Shown here: one piece after another, positions 8,745 through 16,282 of the stretch | Position numbering within the stretch: the first letter of the stretch is position 1 | Layout of the letters: each line of letters opens with the position of its first letter | Assembly: GCA_016215155.1 (NCBI GenBank) | Contig: JACRLQ010000039.1 | Location: 1 to 50,793 of the forward strand | From: Nitrospirota bacterium | GTDB lineage: Bacteria; Nitrospirota; Thermodesulfovibrionia; Thermodesulfovibrionales; UBA6898 | Direction of reading: 5' to 3' | Length of the DNA: 50,793 bases | Program-made: the position numbers and the translations under genes | The notes under the pieces: model-generated | The model's input: only the letters and a program-made list of their open reading frames with translations | Databases searched by the model: none | What the model was told of the DNA's origin: nothing

Positions 8745-9679
8745 TCTGCCCCTTCCTGGAAAGAAAGAATATCGATCCCTTGGGGCAATTCAAGAGTATT
8801 TTCAATTGGGGTGTCACCTATACGCCTTTCAACGTATTCATTATTTAACTGGTCGACTGCATCTTGAAAACAAGATTCTGTTTTATCCAGCAGTACGAGC
8901 CAATTTGACTGGAGCCAGTAATCACGCCATTTCAAAAAACTGATGGCTCCGTCAAAAATGACCATATAGGGTCTATCTTGATTAGCCGTTAAAGATGTGT
9001 GTTCTCTATCTGCCGGCATTATATTTGACCGGTATGCACTTCCTTCAGCCATGAACTTTCTTGCCCTGAGTACGTCTTGAAATGTTCCCTCGACGTGTCC
9101 TGATCCAAATGATATTTCTGTATCTTTAATTTCGTGCCGTAATGTGTTTACACAGCCGATAATTACGCATTCAAGACGTGATCTCATTGCGAACTCATAT
9201 GAGTTATTTGTACCAAGCATAGTTTTCAGAAATTCTTTATTGTGAACAATGCGGTGCTCTCCAACTGTTTTTTCAGGCGAACCATTACTTGAACCCCCGA
9301 CTATTTGAAGCCTTTTTCTTGCTTCCTGAAGAGGGAGGCCGCATTTGCATCTTTGCCTTCCCCTTTTCCAAATAAAATTTATAGATGGACCATCTTCCTT
9401 CTGTTCTATTCCAATAAATTCACCATGGTAACAGTCCTCGCCTGAGCGATAAATCACTGGCCGTCCAGACTCGATGGTCTTAAGATTGTCGAGGTATTCA
9501 GTATCATCAAGACTGTCATAAGGGATTTTAGCGCGCTCGATAATATATCCTGTTGCTATCAGCGCTGCAGCATACGCCCTAATTGGAACAGCAAGGCCAG
9601 TAATAAAGCGATAGTGGGGATCTTGTGGAGCTGCTATGGCAGAGCCGAGGGAGATAAAGGAGATAGCCCACGAAGGCAT
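8741..9679 (-). CDS. Unrecognised 312-residue protein, first visible gene of the DISARM-like operon
   Basis: I do not recognise the family. Visible features are a CKCG pair near the middle that might bind metal, and a C-terminal segment MVIFDGAISFLKWRDYW then NWLVLLDKTE, with a hydrophobic-strand-plus-acid pattern reminiscent of a Walker B strand but without any Walker A. No signal peptide or membrane helix is evident. An in-frame TAG lies 6 nt upstream of the ATG, so the frame is closed there. The ribosome-binding site is poor (only TAGG), and the artificial adapter begins 22 nt upstream at 9701, so promoter and leader are lost and the true start is uncertain. It overlaps the next gene by 4 nt. 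Operon position argues for a role in the same defence system. Confidence 0.65.
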   Translation of the reverse strand: MPSWAISFISLGSAIAAPQDPHYRFITGLAVPIRAYAAALIATGYIIERAKIPYDSLDDTEYLDNLKTIESGRPVIYRSGEDCYHGEFIGIEQKEDGPSINFIWKRGRQRCKCGLPLQEARKRLQIVGGSSNGSPEKTVGEHRIVHNKEFLKTMLGTNNSYEFAMRSRLECVIIGCVNTLRHEIKDTEISFGSGHVEGTFQDVLRARKFMAEGSAYRSNIMPADREHTSLTANQDRPYMVIFDGAISFLKWRDYWLQSNWLVLLDKTESCFQDAVDQLNNEYVERRIGDTPIENTLELPQGIDILSFQEGAE

Positions 9680-9700
9680 TGCAACCTATCTACCGCCATT

Positions 9701-9734
9701 AGATCGGAAGAGCACACGTGTAGGGAAAGAGTGT
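9701..9734. other. Illumina TruSeq adapter sequence: chimeric assembly junction
   Basis: The 34 bases begin with AGATCGGAAGAGCACACGT, the start of the standard TruSeq index-adapter arm, and continue as GTGTAGGGAAAGAGTGT, the reverse complement of the TruSeq universal arm. The two arms meet at the self-complementary octamer ACACGTGT, where an assembler could step from one adapter strand to the other. This is synthetic library sequence, not biology. The contig was probably joined here through untrimmed adapter, so linkage between the defence operon on the left and the chromosomal genes on the right is unsupported. Confidence 0.95.
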
Positions 9735-9830
9735 TATCTTGTTTTATCACCGCGCTCCCTCCATTATTCACATGCCTCCCACACTATAGAGAACTAACTC
9801 CAGGTCTTTAGACTGAAGCCTGAAGCCTAA

Positions 9831-10208
9831 TTATAGACCCAGACGATCTTTTATCGCCGCTAGAAAAGTTTTACCTTCTTCGATTTTTATGGATGCAACA
9901 GGCTCGATAATCTCTTCCTGTATATCATAATCGGCAATTTCTCTTATCTTTCTTGCATCGATAAGCATCCGGTGATATTTCGGATCTATCCTGCCCGCCT
10001 TTGCAAAATAGTATCCAAGCGCGGATTCAACGGCAGAGTGTTTTGTAACGTCAATATCTTCGGATTTCAACAAGGCTTGAGCGGCATAGTACATCGAGTA
10101 ATAAACTTTACTTGCAGCATCGGAAGGATACCCGTCTCGCAAGAGATCTTTTGCCACTTCAAGTGCATGCTCGGCCTTTTCAATAAGCTTTTTGACTTCC
10201 TCTGTCAT
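9831..10208 (-). CDS. HEPN-domain protein, probable toxin of an HEPN/MNT pair
   Basis: This 125-residue helical protein matches the HEPN family: an N-terminal helix with A-E-H-A-L-E, the segment KVYYSMYYAAQALL (about 39-52), and the RKIREIADYD motif near residue 90 that marks the usual position of the conserved HEPN arginine. HEPN proteins are often RNases or nucleotide-binding partners of small nucleotidyltransferases. Here the gene follows an MNT-family nucleotidyltransferase with a 4-nt ATGA overlap, the standard HEPN/MNT toxin-antitoxin arrangement. The canonical RNase signature R-x4-6-H is not evident because the histidine position is not histidine. It could therefore be a non-catalytic HEPN of the DUF86-unlike class, so toxicity is uncertain. 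Confidence 0.85.
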   Translation of the reverse strand: MTEEVKKLIEKAEHALEVAKDLLRDGYPSDAASKVYYSMYYAAQALLKSEDIDVTKHSAVESALGYYFAKAGRIDPKYHRMLIDARKIREIADYDIQEEIIEPVASIKIEEGKTFLAAIKDRLGL

Positions 10209-10534
10209 ACCGTAATACCTTCTTTTTCGACATGCCGGTAGAAAGAATATCCCTTATTCAGGGCTGTCAAAAATTGTGACTCTGCAAGGACCTTAAGCGA
10301 GATTACAGGTTTAAAATCATTGTCCCACATGACCTGATACGCAATGTCTTCGAGGCATTTTTCTATCTCGGAGTTTTTTTCATCGACCAGAGCCAGGAGG
10401 TCGAGATCAGAATCGCCTGTCTCTTCTCCTCTTGCCCTTGAGCCGAACAAAACCAGTTTCTTCAGATGTTTTAAGACATCCCCGGTCAGTCTGCTTTTTA
10501 AATCAATAACGAGTTGCCTGTCTTTTTCGTTCAT
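10205..10534 (-). CDS. MNT-family minimal nucleotidyltransferase, probable antitoxin partner of the HEPN protein
   Basis: The protein carries the polymerase-beta nucleotidyltransferase signature LFGSRARGEETGDSDLDLL: GS, then a D-x-D pair that would coordinate Mg2+ and NTP. In HEPN/MNT modules this enzyme can neutralise the HEPN toxin, in studied cases by AMPylating it. I placed the start at the ATG beginning MNEKDRQ (110-residue region), because homologues usually start about 25-30 residues before the GSRARG motif. A start at 10600 would add 22 residues and has a better Shine-Dalgarno (GAAGGGG), so it remains possible. The stop overlaps the HEPN start by 4 nt. Confidence 0.82.
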   Translation of the reverse strand: MNEKDRQLVIDLKSRLTGDVLKHLKKLVLFGSRARGEETGDSDLDLLALVDEKNSEIEKCLEDIAYQVMWDNDFKPVISLKVLAESQFLTALNKGYSFYRHVEKEGITV

Positions 10535-10745
10535 ATATTTTCTTCTTACCAGTTTATCACAGTGGACAGGTTTTCTTGCATACCGCTTTCCAATCAGCAT
10601 GCATCCCCTTCAAAGCAACAAAGTGCTTAATAATAATATGTTATTTCTGTTAAAGGCAAGAACTATTTGCAGAACTGGTTGGGGCTATTGGGGTCGATAG
10701 GCGGTTCCGTAAGAGTGACGGCAGCGACAAAAAATGGCAAGGGGG

Positions 10746-11186
10746 TTACCGGCCATATAGACGAAAATCCAGAAATTCACGTATTCTCACAAAATCCTTT
10801 TCATTTTTTGTAAGCACAAACGCCCCAATTCTCCTGGCGGAGCAGGCGATAAGAATGTCATTTTGGAGCCGCGAGAGATATGTTGAGTCATAGCCGTATT
10901 TTTTTCTGCACTTCGCAATGATGCCGCCCGTTTGACGCCAGTCTTTATCATTGGGGACTATCAGTCTTCCGACATCCTGAAAGGTTTGATACAACTTGTC
11001 GAGAAGCTTGATTGATTGACTGTCATGCGCTCCGGCGAAAAGTTCAGAAATGACAACCGAACTCATATATAGAAGCGGACTGACAAAGTCCTCGGGAAAA
11101 TGCGGATGCATAATACCATCTCTGAGGAAAGGTATATAAACGGAGGTATCAAGGACAGCTTTAATCTGATAATCTGCCGAAGACAT
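10746..11186 (-). CDS. PIN-domain ribonuclease, VapC-like toxin
   Basis: This 146-residue protein has the PIN-domain order of acidic residues: LDTSVYIP (first Asp at about residue 12), VVISELFAGA (Glu about 48), then NDILIACSA and VLTKNEKDF near the end. PIN toxins of VapBC modules cleave RNA, commonly tRNA or rRNA, using Mg2+ bound by these acids. The start codon lies inside the preceding antitoxin gene (26-nt overlap), and the pair sits behind a palindromic operator-like site. All four expected acidic positions appear present, so the protein looks intact. The RNA target cannot be inferred. Confidence 0.87.
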   Translation of the reverse strand: MSSADYQIKAVLDTSVYIPFLRDGIMHPHFPEDFVSPLLYMSSVVISELFAGAHDSQSIKLLDKLYQTFQDVGRLIVPNDKDWRQTGGIIAKCRKKYGYDSTYLSRLQNDILIACSARRIGAFVLTKNEKDFVRIREFLDFRLYGR

Positions 11187-11370
11187 CTTCTATCTTACAT
11201 TTACCTTTGACCGACATAAGGGTCCTATGAATTTTTGCATTCGCAATCACCATATCGAGGGCCTTATTGATTGCCTCAGTATCGGTAGAGGCATGGGTAA
11301 GCCGTCTGACCATCTCAATTTTGCCGTGTTCAAGAAGAAACTGTTTTCTTACTTTTGCTTCTGCCTGCAT
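11161..11370 (-). CDS. Small antitoxin-like protein upstream of the PIN toxin
   Basis: This 69-residue, charged protein has a helical middle (EAINKALDMVIANAK) and a C-terminal tail suited to wrapping a toxin. The pattern KIEMVRRLTHASTDTEAINKALD resembles the strand-helix-helix of a ribbon-helix-helix DNA-binding domain. A very strong Shine-Dalgarno (GGGAGGTGATG) precedes the ATG, which would favour antitoxin over toxin synthesis. Gene order (antitoxin first, overlapping toxin) and the upstream 14-bp inverted repeat support autoregulation. The family assignment is by context and pattern only. Confidence 0.75.
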   Translation of the reverse strand: MQAEAKVRKQFLLEHGKIEMVRRLTHASTDTEAINKALDMVIANAKIHRTLMSVKGKCKIEDVFGRLSD

Positions 11371-11386
11371 ATTTCATCACCTCCCA

Positions 11387-11417
11387 TATGTGTATGTTAT
11401 ATGATAACATACACATA
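11387..11417. promoter_or_regulatory. Perfect 14-bp inverted repeat, likely antitoxin operator
   Basis: TATGTGTATGTTAT (11387-11400) and its exact reverse complement (11404-11417) flank a 3-nt spacer. The right edge of the gene-proximal arm lies 17 nt before the antitoxin ATG and overlaps its Shine-Dalgarno region. A symmetric site of this length is what a dimeric or tetrameric antitoxin would bind to repress its own operon. Confidence 0.7.
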
Positions 11418-11446
11418 GATATAATCATACAGTTAGTTGCCTGGGC

Positions 11447-11477
11447 AAAAAAAGGGCAGGGGGAGACCCTGCCCTTT
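11447..11477 (-). terminator. Rho-independent terminator of fhs
   Basis: AAAGGGCAGGG (11451-11461) and CCCTGCCCTTT (11467-11477) form a perfect 11-bp stem with a 5-nt loop. On the minus strand the stem is followed by a run of seven T (plus-strand A at 11447-11453). It lies 22 nt beyond the fhs stop and insulates fhs from the toxin-antitoxin operon downstream on the same strand. Confidence 0.85.
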
Positions 11478-11499
11478 AGGACAATATGTCAGTTGTTTT

Positions 11500-13263
11500 T
11501 TAGAACAATCCGCTGACTTTTCCTGTTTCTACATCTACATCGATACGTCTGAAGGCGGGGTTGGAACTCGTCCCCGGCATGAGGCTTATTGTCCCTGCCA
11601 TCGGGCAGAGGAACTTGGCGCCGGAGTAAATCAGGACGTCCCTGATCGGCAGGACCCAGCCTTTAGGCACTCCTTTTAACGTCGGATCATGTGTAAGGCT
11701 CAGGTGGGTCTTGACCATCATGGTAGCGTAGTCCGCATACTGCGGATCGTCTTCCAGCATCTTCGCCTTCGCCTCGGCCTCGGCTGTCCAAGATACTCCG
11801 TCAGCACCGTAAACTTCTTTTGCGATGATCGCCACACGGTCGCGCAGTTTCATCTCGAGAGGGTAGAGGAACTTGAAGTCGTTTTTGTCATTGCAGGCGT
11901 CGATGACCGCATCCGCCAGTTCAAGAGCGCCGTCGCCGCCTTTAAGCCAATGCTGTGATTCAGCGCAGCGTGCGCCTGCCGCTTCGGCTGCTTTCTTGAT
12001 AACGGCCACCTCAGCGTCAGTGTCAGTGTAGAAGCGGTTGACGCAGACGACCGGATTGATGCCGGACTTGCGGATCACATTGATCATATGGACCATATTG
12101 GCGCAGCCCTTTTCGACCAGGGCGATATTTTCCTTGGTGTATTCTTCCGGCAGGGCCTTACCGGCGACGACTTTAGGACCTCCGCCATGCATCTTAAGCG
12201 CGCGGACCGTTGTGGTCAGGACCGACACATGTGGTTTCAGGCCGCTGAAACGGGACTTGACGTTCCAGAACTTTTCAAAGCCGATGTCAGCCGCAAAGCC
12301 CGACTCTGTAACGTGATAATCAAAGAGCTTAAGTCCGACCCTGTCGGCAATGATCGATGACTGGCCGACGGCGATATTGGCAAAAGGCCCGGCGTGCACA
12401 AGACAGGGGTTATATTCGGCGGTGCACATGAGCGTCGGATTTATGGTATTTCTCATAAACGCCGCCATGGCGTTGCCGACTTCCAGGTCGCCTGTGGTAA
12501 CCGGCTTGCCGCTTTTGTCAAAGGCCACGGTAATATTATTGAGGCGCTGCTTCAGGTCTGCAAGGTCGTTGGCAATCGACAGGATCGCCATGCACTCAGA
12601 CCCTACCGCTATTCCGAACTTCGACTGCATCATGAAACCGTCGGTGCGTCCGCCGATGCCGATAATGATATTCCTTAAACTCTGGGCGCAGAAGTCGATT
12701 ATCCATCCCATCTCGACACGGGTAGGGTCGATGTCCAGACGTCTCATCTTGGTGAGCCGCGCCAGCTGTTCATCATTATAGTTACGCTCGTGCTGCATGC
12801 GGGAGGTAGCCGCCACCATGGCCAGGTTATGTGCATTCATAATATCGTTGATATCGCCCGTGAGACCGAGGGAAAATTCGGTCATCGGGATCAGCAGAGA
12901 GTTGCCGCCGCCGGCGGCAGTCCCCTTGACGTTCATCGTCGGGCCTCCGGAGGGCTGGCGCAGGGCGCCTCCCACGTTAACGCCACGTTTGCCGAGCCCC
13001 TCCATGAGCCCGCAGGACGTAGTGCTCTTGCCTTCTCCAAGAGGCGTAGGCGTTATGGCCGTCACCTCTATGTATTTTCCGTCGGGATTGTTCTTCAGAC
13101 GGTTTATTACCTTGAGAAAGTCAATCTTGGCCAGGCGGCCCATCGGGAGCATTTCATCCTTTTGTAGCCCCAGTCGCTCCCGCCAGTCTTCGGGGGTAGG
13201 CATATTTTTTTCGGCCTCTTCGGAAATCTGCCAGTCGGCTAACTTCGTTGCATCAAATGCCAT
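11500..13263 (-). CDS. fhs: Formate-tetrahydrofolate ligase
   Basis: This enzyme joins formate to tetrahydrofolate with ATP to give 10-formyl-THF in the cytoplasm, the entry step of the methyl branch of the reductive acetyl-CoA pathway and a donor for purine synthesis. The 587-residue protein has the family P-loop [12 protein letters not shown] (71-82), then [13 protein letters not shown] and a glycine-rich segment, and later the conserved [18 protein letters not shown] stretch. Length is slightly above the common 555-560, with the extra residues mostly before the P-loop. purN, which consumes 10-formyl-THF, lies nearby on the other strand, separated by the surA-like gene. A strong terminator follows the gene. 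Confidence 0.96.
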   Translation of the reverse strand: MAFDATKLADWQISEEAEKNMPTPEDWRERLGLQKDEMLPMGRLAKIDFLKVINRLKNNPDGKYIEVTAITPTPLGEGKSTTSCGLMEGLGKRGVNVGGALRQPSGGPTMNVKGTAAGGGNSLLIPMTEFSLGLTGDINDIMNAHNLAMVAATSRMQHERNYNDEQLARLTKMRRLDIDPTRVEMGWIIDFCAQSLRNIIIGIGGRTDGFMMQSKFGIAVGSECMAILSIANDLADLKQRLNNITVAFDKSGKPVTTGDLEVGNAMAAFMRNTINPTLMCTAEYNPCLVHAGPFANIAVGQSSIIADRVGLKLFDYHVTESGFAADIGFEKFWNVKSRFSGLKPHVSVLTTTVRALKMHGGGPKVVAGKALPEEYTKENIALVEKGCANMVHMINVIRKSGINPVVCVNRFYTDTDAEVAVIKKAAEAAGARCAESQHWLKGGDGALELADAVIDACNDKNDFKFLYPLEMKLRDRVAIIAKEVYGADGVSWTAEAEAKAKMLEDDPQYADYATMMVKTHLSLTHDPTLKGVPKGWVLPIRDVLIYSGAKFLCPMAGTISLMPGTSSNPAFRRIDVDVETGKVSGLF

Positions 13264-13294
13264 GAGTTTCTCCTTGTCCTGATTAACATGATGA

Positions 13295-13311
13295 CCGCAG
13301 GAAATCTGCGG
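13295..13311. promoter_or_regulatory. Short perfect hairpin between fhs and the surA-like gene
   Basis: CCGCAG (13295-13300) pairs with CTGCGG (13306-13311) around a GAAAT loop, in the 243-bp divergent spacer between fhs and the surA-like gene. It could sit in the fhs leader, 32 nt ahead of the start codon. No known riboswitch is recognised. The remaining spacer is AT-rich and presumably holds both promoters, but I see no convincing consensus boxes. Confidence 0.3.
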
Positions 13312-13506
13312 TTTATTGCAAGAATTATATATGGAAAGGGGCCATTAAGTAAATAGAAATCTTTATAAGCTTATTAAATCTTTTAATAGGCCTATGAAGC
13401 GGGACTTATGCGGCGGACGATAGGAAGAATTCTCAATAAGATTTTTTTTGACGCGTTTTATTATTATATAACAAAACAGGAATTATTATGCATTACGGAG
13501 GAACTG

Positions 13507-14463
13507 ATGCGATATGTGATTGTGCTGATTGCTATGCTTATATTGCTTGCCGTTACAGGGGTAACAAGCGCGGCGGTTTTGTTTGACAGGGTCGTTGCCG
13601 TGGTAAACCAGGAGGTCATCACCTGGAGTGAATTATATAAAAATATGGAGGCGGACGCGTCGCCCCAGGTAAAGGAGTTGAGCGAGGCGGAGCGGCTTAA
13701 GGTATTCAAAAGCGGAGAACCGGTGTTTCTCGAGGCCCTGATCAATGTCCGGCTGCAGATCCAGGAAGCAAGGGCCGGCGGCTTTTCGGTCTCGGACGAC
13801 GAGATCAATGAATCGATCGAGGGCATAAAAAAGAAATACGTGATGTCGGACACGGAGTTCAGGGAATCACTTAAAAAAGAGGGGCTGGATTACGAAGATT
13901 ATAAGACCAGGCTGAGGGAACAGATACTCATAAGCAAGATAGTCAACCACCAGGTCAAGAGCAAAATACTTGTTTCCGATGCCGATATTGACGGTTTTCT
14001 TGCTGAAAACAAGGAGTTTTCGACCGGCACTGAAGGGTTCAGGATCAGCCAGATATTTTTTAAGAAACCGAAGGCGTCGAATGACGGCAAAGGCGTCGAG
14101 GAAAGGGCCGAATCCGTGTATAAAAGAATCCGGGACGGGGCCGATTTTAAGGAACTTGCGAAACAGTTCTCTGAAGAGCCCCAGGGCGCAAGCGGCGGAG
14201 ACCTTGGCATGATCAAAAAAAATCATATAATGAAAGAGTTCGCCGAGGTCCTCTCCGTCATGAACCAGGGCGGCGTGAGCCGGCCCTTCTGGACGGAACG
14301 CGGGCTCCATATCATACGGCTTGATGAAAAGATTGCGGCTAAAGAAAAAAGCGAGGTCCGGGAGGAAGCCAGGCGAGAGCTCAACGGCAGGATATTCATG
14401 GAGAGGTACAACGCGTGGCTGAAATCTTTAAGGGAAAAGGCATTCATCGAAATAAAGCTATAA
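13507..14463 (+). CDS. SurA-like periplasmic peptidyl-prolyl isomerase / chaperone
   Basis: This 318-residue protein has a signal peptide (MRYVIVLIAMLILLAVTGVT, cleavage expected after TSA). The SurA N-terminal domain begins VLFDRVVAVVNQEVITWSEL. A single parvulin-type rotamase domain (about residues 175-290) carries RISQIFF, GADFKELAKQFSEEP, GGDLGMI and GLHIIRLDEK. It would fold outer-membrane proteins in the periplasm. The ATG at 13507 follows GGAGGA at good spacing and begins the signal peptide; an upstream in-frame start at 13408 would bury the signal peptide and is rejected. E. coli SurA has two parvulin domains, while this protein has one, as in many non-proteobacterial relatives. Confidence 0.88.
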   Translation: MRYVIVLIAMLILLAVTGVTSAAVLFDRVVAVVNQEVITWSELYKNMEADASPQVKELSEAERLKVFKSGEPVFLEALINVRLQIQEARAGGFSVSDDEINESIEGIKKKYVMSDTEFRESLKKEGLDYEDYKTRLREQILISKIVNHQVKSKILVSDADIDGFLAENKEFSTGTEGFRISQIFFKKPKASNDGKGVEERAESVYKRIRDGADFKELAKQFSEEPQGASGGDLGMIKKNHIMKEFAEVLSVMNQGGVSRPFWTERGLHIIRLDEKIAAKEKSEVREEARRELNGRIFMERYNAWLKSLREKAFIEIKL

Positions 14464-14536
14464 ATGCATGTGATTAACCCACCCTGCGCCCCTCCCCGGA
14501 GGGGACTTTCGAGGCGATGAAGAACTGGAGGTTCAA

Positions 14537-15199
14537 ATGAGTTTACTTAACATAGGGGTTCTGGCATCGGGAAGAGGGTCAAATTTTCAGGCCATGATCG
14601 ATGCGGTGAACTCAGGGGTTCTGAGTAATGTGACGTTGCGGGTCCTGATGACGGACAACCCGGAGGCCCCGGCGATCGACAGGGCAAAAAAACAGGGGAT
14701 CGAACACCTCGTCATGGACCCAAAGAATTTCAGCGGCCGCGACGAATATTTTCATCAAATAGCGGAGGAAATGCGCCGGCGCGATATCGGGCTTATTGTC
14801 CTGGCCGGGTACATGCGGATTGTCGGCAGGCCCCTTATCCAGGCTTTTCCGAACATGATCATGAATATCCACCCGGCATTACTGCCATCTTTCCCGGGAC
14901 TCCATGGACAGCGTGACGCGCTCGAATACGGGGTCAAGATATCGGGCTGCACGGTCCATTTTGTCGATGAGGGGATGGACACCGGTCCGATAATAATGCA
15001 GGCTGCCGTTGAGGCAAAACATGACGATACCGAAGACTCGCTGTCTGCCAGGATCCTGCGCTATGAACACATGATATATCCGGAGGCCATCCGGCTTTTC
15101 AGCGAGGGACGTCTTGAGGTCTCAGGCCGAAAGGTGCTGATCAGGGATATTCCCCCTTCGGGCCGGTCAGGCCTCATATCTCCACTCATCGGAGCGTAG
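14537..15199 (+). CDS. purN: Phosphoribosylglycinamide formyltransferase
   Basis: This cytoplasmic enzyme transfers the formyl group of 10-formyl-THF to GAR in the third step of purine synthesis. The 220-residue protein opens with GVLASGRGSNFQAM (phosphate-binding glycine loop), has VLAGYMRI (folate site), then MNIHPALLPSFPGLHG with the catalytic N-x-H pair, and HFVDEGMDTGPII with the catalytic Asp. The ATG has GGAGG 5 nt upstream. The 73-bp spacer before it contains a small GC hairpin (CCCCTCC/GGAGGGG). Its stop faces the DUF4416 gene 2 bp away, a convergent arrangement. Confidence 0.96.
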   Translation: MSLLNIGVLASGRGSNFQAMIDAVNSGVLSNVTLRVLMTDNPEAPAIDRAKKQGIEHLVMDPKNFSGRDEYFHQIAEEMRRRDIGLIVLAGYMRIVGRPLIQAFPNMIMNIHPALLPSFPGLHGQRDALEYGVKISGCTVHFVDEGMDTGPIIMQAAVEAKHDDTEDSLSARILRYEHMIYPEAIRLFSEGRLEVSGRKVLIRDIPPSGRSGLISPLIGA

Positions 15200-15201
15200 T
15201 T

Positions 15202-15741
15202 TTAATTCTCCGGGATATCTTGAGAAACAAGCTGCCTGAAGAGTGTCCGTGCCTGCATGAATAATCCGAGATACTCAGGCTTCCGGTAATCATGGTAGGC
15301 GTGTGAAAGCGGCAGGTACCTGCCCTTGCTGAATATGTATTCCTGCTCCGCGTATATTCCCCGGCCCAGATATATCCGGTGTGAGTAGTTCTTGGTTGTG
15401 GCCAAAATGACCTTTGCTTCCGTGAGGTATCCAGGATCGAGGTTTATCCGCCTCTTTCCATCCGACATATTCAGTGATTCCAGGGAATCAGTCAGGATCT
15501 TTATATCAGGAAGTGTCGAGGCATCGATTATCCGCCCGAAGAACATGAATTTTCTGTAAATGGGGGCCCCCAGTTCGTCACGATAATACGTACTGTGGTC
15601 CCAGGGCAGAAGAGGGCTCTCAAGCAGGGCAGGGCCGAAATACCCGGTCAGCAGGGGGACAGTACCGTCAAAAATATCCTTTGAAGAAAAAAGACTGCCC
15701 ATAAAGAGAAGGGCCTTCTCTTTATGTCTTTTTGTGCTCAT
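15202..15741 (-). CDS. DUF4416 family protein
   Basis: This 179-residue protein of unknown function resembles the DUF4416 family, found mainly in anaerobic and deep-branching bacteria. Landmarks are an ALLFMGSLFSSKDIF opening, GPALLESPLLPWDHSTYY near residue 35-52, RRINLDPGYLTEAKVILAT in the middle, and FSKGRYLPLSHAYHDYR towards the end. It is soluble, with no signal peptide. The ATG directly abuts the stop of the TlpA-like gene (TAAATG), so it is translated in the clpC-tlpA operon. No biochemical function is known to me. Confidence 0.8.
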   Translation of the reverse strand: MSTKRHKEKALLFMGSLFSSKDIFDGTVPLLTGYFGPALLESPLLPWDHSTYYRDELGAPIYRKFMFFGRIIDASTLPDIKILTDSLESLNMSDGKRRINLDPGYLTEAKVILATTKNYSHRIYLGRGIYAEQEYIFSKGRYLPLSHAYHDYRKPEYLGLFMQARTLFRQLVSQDIPEN

Positions 15742-16281
15742 TTACTGCGCAAGCAGTTTCTGAATAAAACCTTTGGCCTCCGGTGAATTCCAGTCAAAAC
15801 CGCCGATAATCTTTTTTACCAGATTGCCTTTTTTATCGACAATATAAGTTTCAGGAACGCCGGTTACTCCGTATTTTTTAGCTGTTTTGCCGTCAGCGTC
15901 TAGATAAACAGGGAAAGTGAAACCCATGGATTTCAGATATTCATGCGCAGTGGAAGGACTGTCTTTATAAAGGACCGTAACCATCCTGAAATTGTCCGAC
16001 AATGACATCTCCCGAAACAACGCTTCGATCGAAGGCATCTCTTCCTTGCAGGGCGCGCACCAGGAGGCCCAGAAATTTATAAAAAGGACCTTGCCCGCAA
16101 ATTCCGAGGCAGGGATCTTTCGACCGCTGAGGCTGTCTGACACGGTCAGCTCAGGAGCACCCGCGCCTTCCCGTGAAGTTCCCCTTCCGGCATCGCCGCT
16201 GTTTTGTGAAAAGATGTATATCAAAGCGCCGCAGATCACAAGTAAGGCAATAATTACCATTTTCTTCGTCTGGGCCGCCAT
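15742..16281 (-). CDS. TlpA/ResA-like membrane-anchored thioredoxin
   Basis: This 179-residue protein has an N-terminal membrane anchor (KKMVIIALLVICGALIYIF) that exports the thioredoxin fold to the periplasmic side. The active site is WASWCAPCKEEMP, and a cis-proline GVPETYIVD motif follows. Such proteins reduce disulphides during cytochrome c maturation or other extracytoplasmic thiol reactions. I chose the ATG at 16281, which follows the clpC stop by one base (TAGCATG). An upstream in-frame start inside clpC (16326) would precede the anchor with 15 unrelated residues. It is the middle gene of clpC-tlpA-DUF4416. Confidence 0.88.
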   Translation of the reverse strand: MAAQTKKMVIIALLVICGALIYIFSQNSGDAGRGTSREGAGAPELTVSDSLSGRKIPASEFAGKVLFINFWASWCAPCKEEMPSIEALFREMSLSDNFRMVTVLYKDSPSTAHEYLKSMGFTFPVYLDADGKTAKKYGVTGVPETYIVDKKGNLVKKIIGGFDWNSPEAKGFIQKLLAQ

Positions 16282-16282
16282 G

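Noticed and set aside
222-11370. A single defence island made of the DISARM-like operon plus HEPN/MNT and VapBC-like modules
   Set aside because: The adapter-derived join at 9701-9734 lies between them, so adjacency in this contig is not evidence of linkage.
11689-13282. Open frames on the plus strand opposite fhs
   Set aside because: Antisense shadows of fhs; compositions are arginine/histidine-rich and unlike real proteins.
13408-13506. Longer start for the SurA-like protein
   Set aside because: It would place 33 residues in front of a clear signal peptide, whereas the ATG at 13507 has GGAGGA at good spacing.
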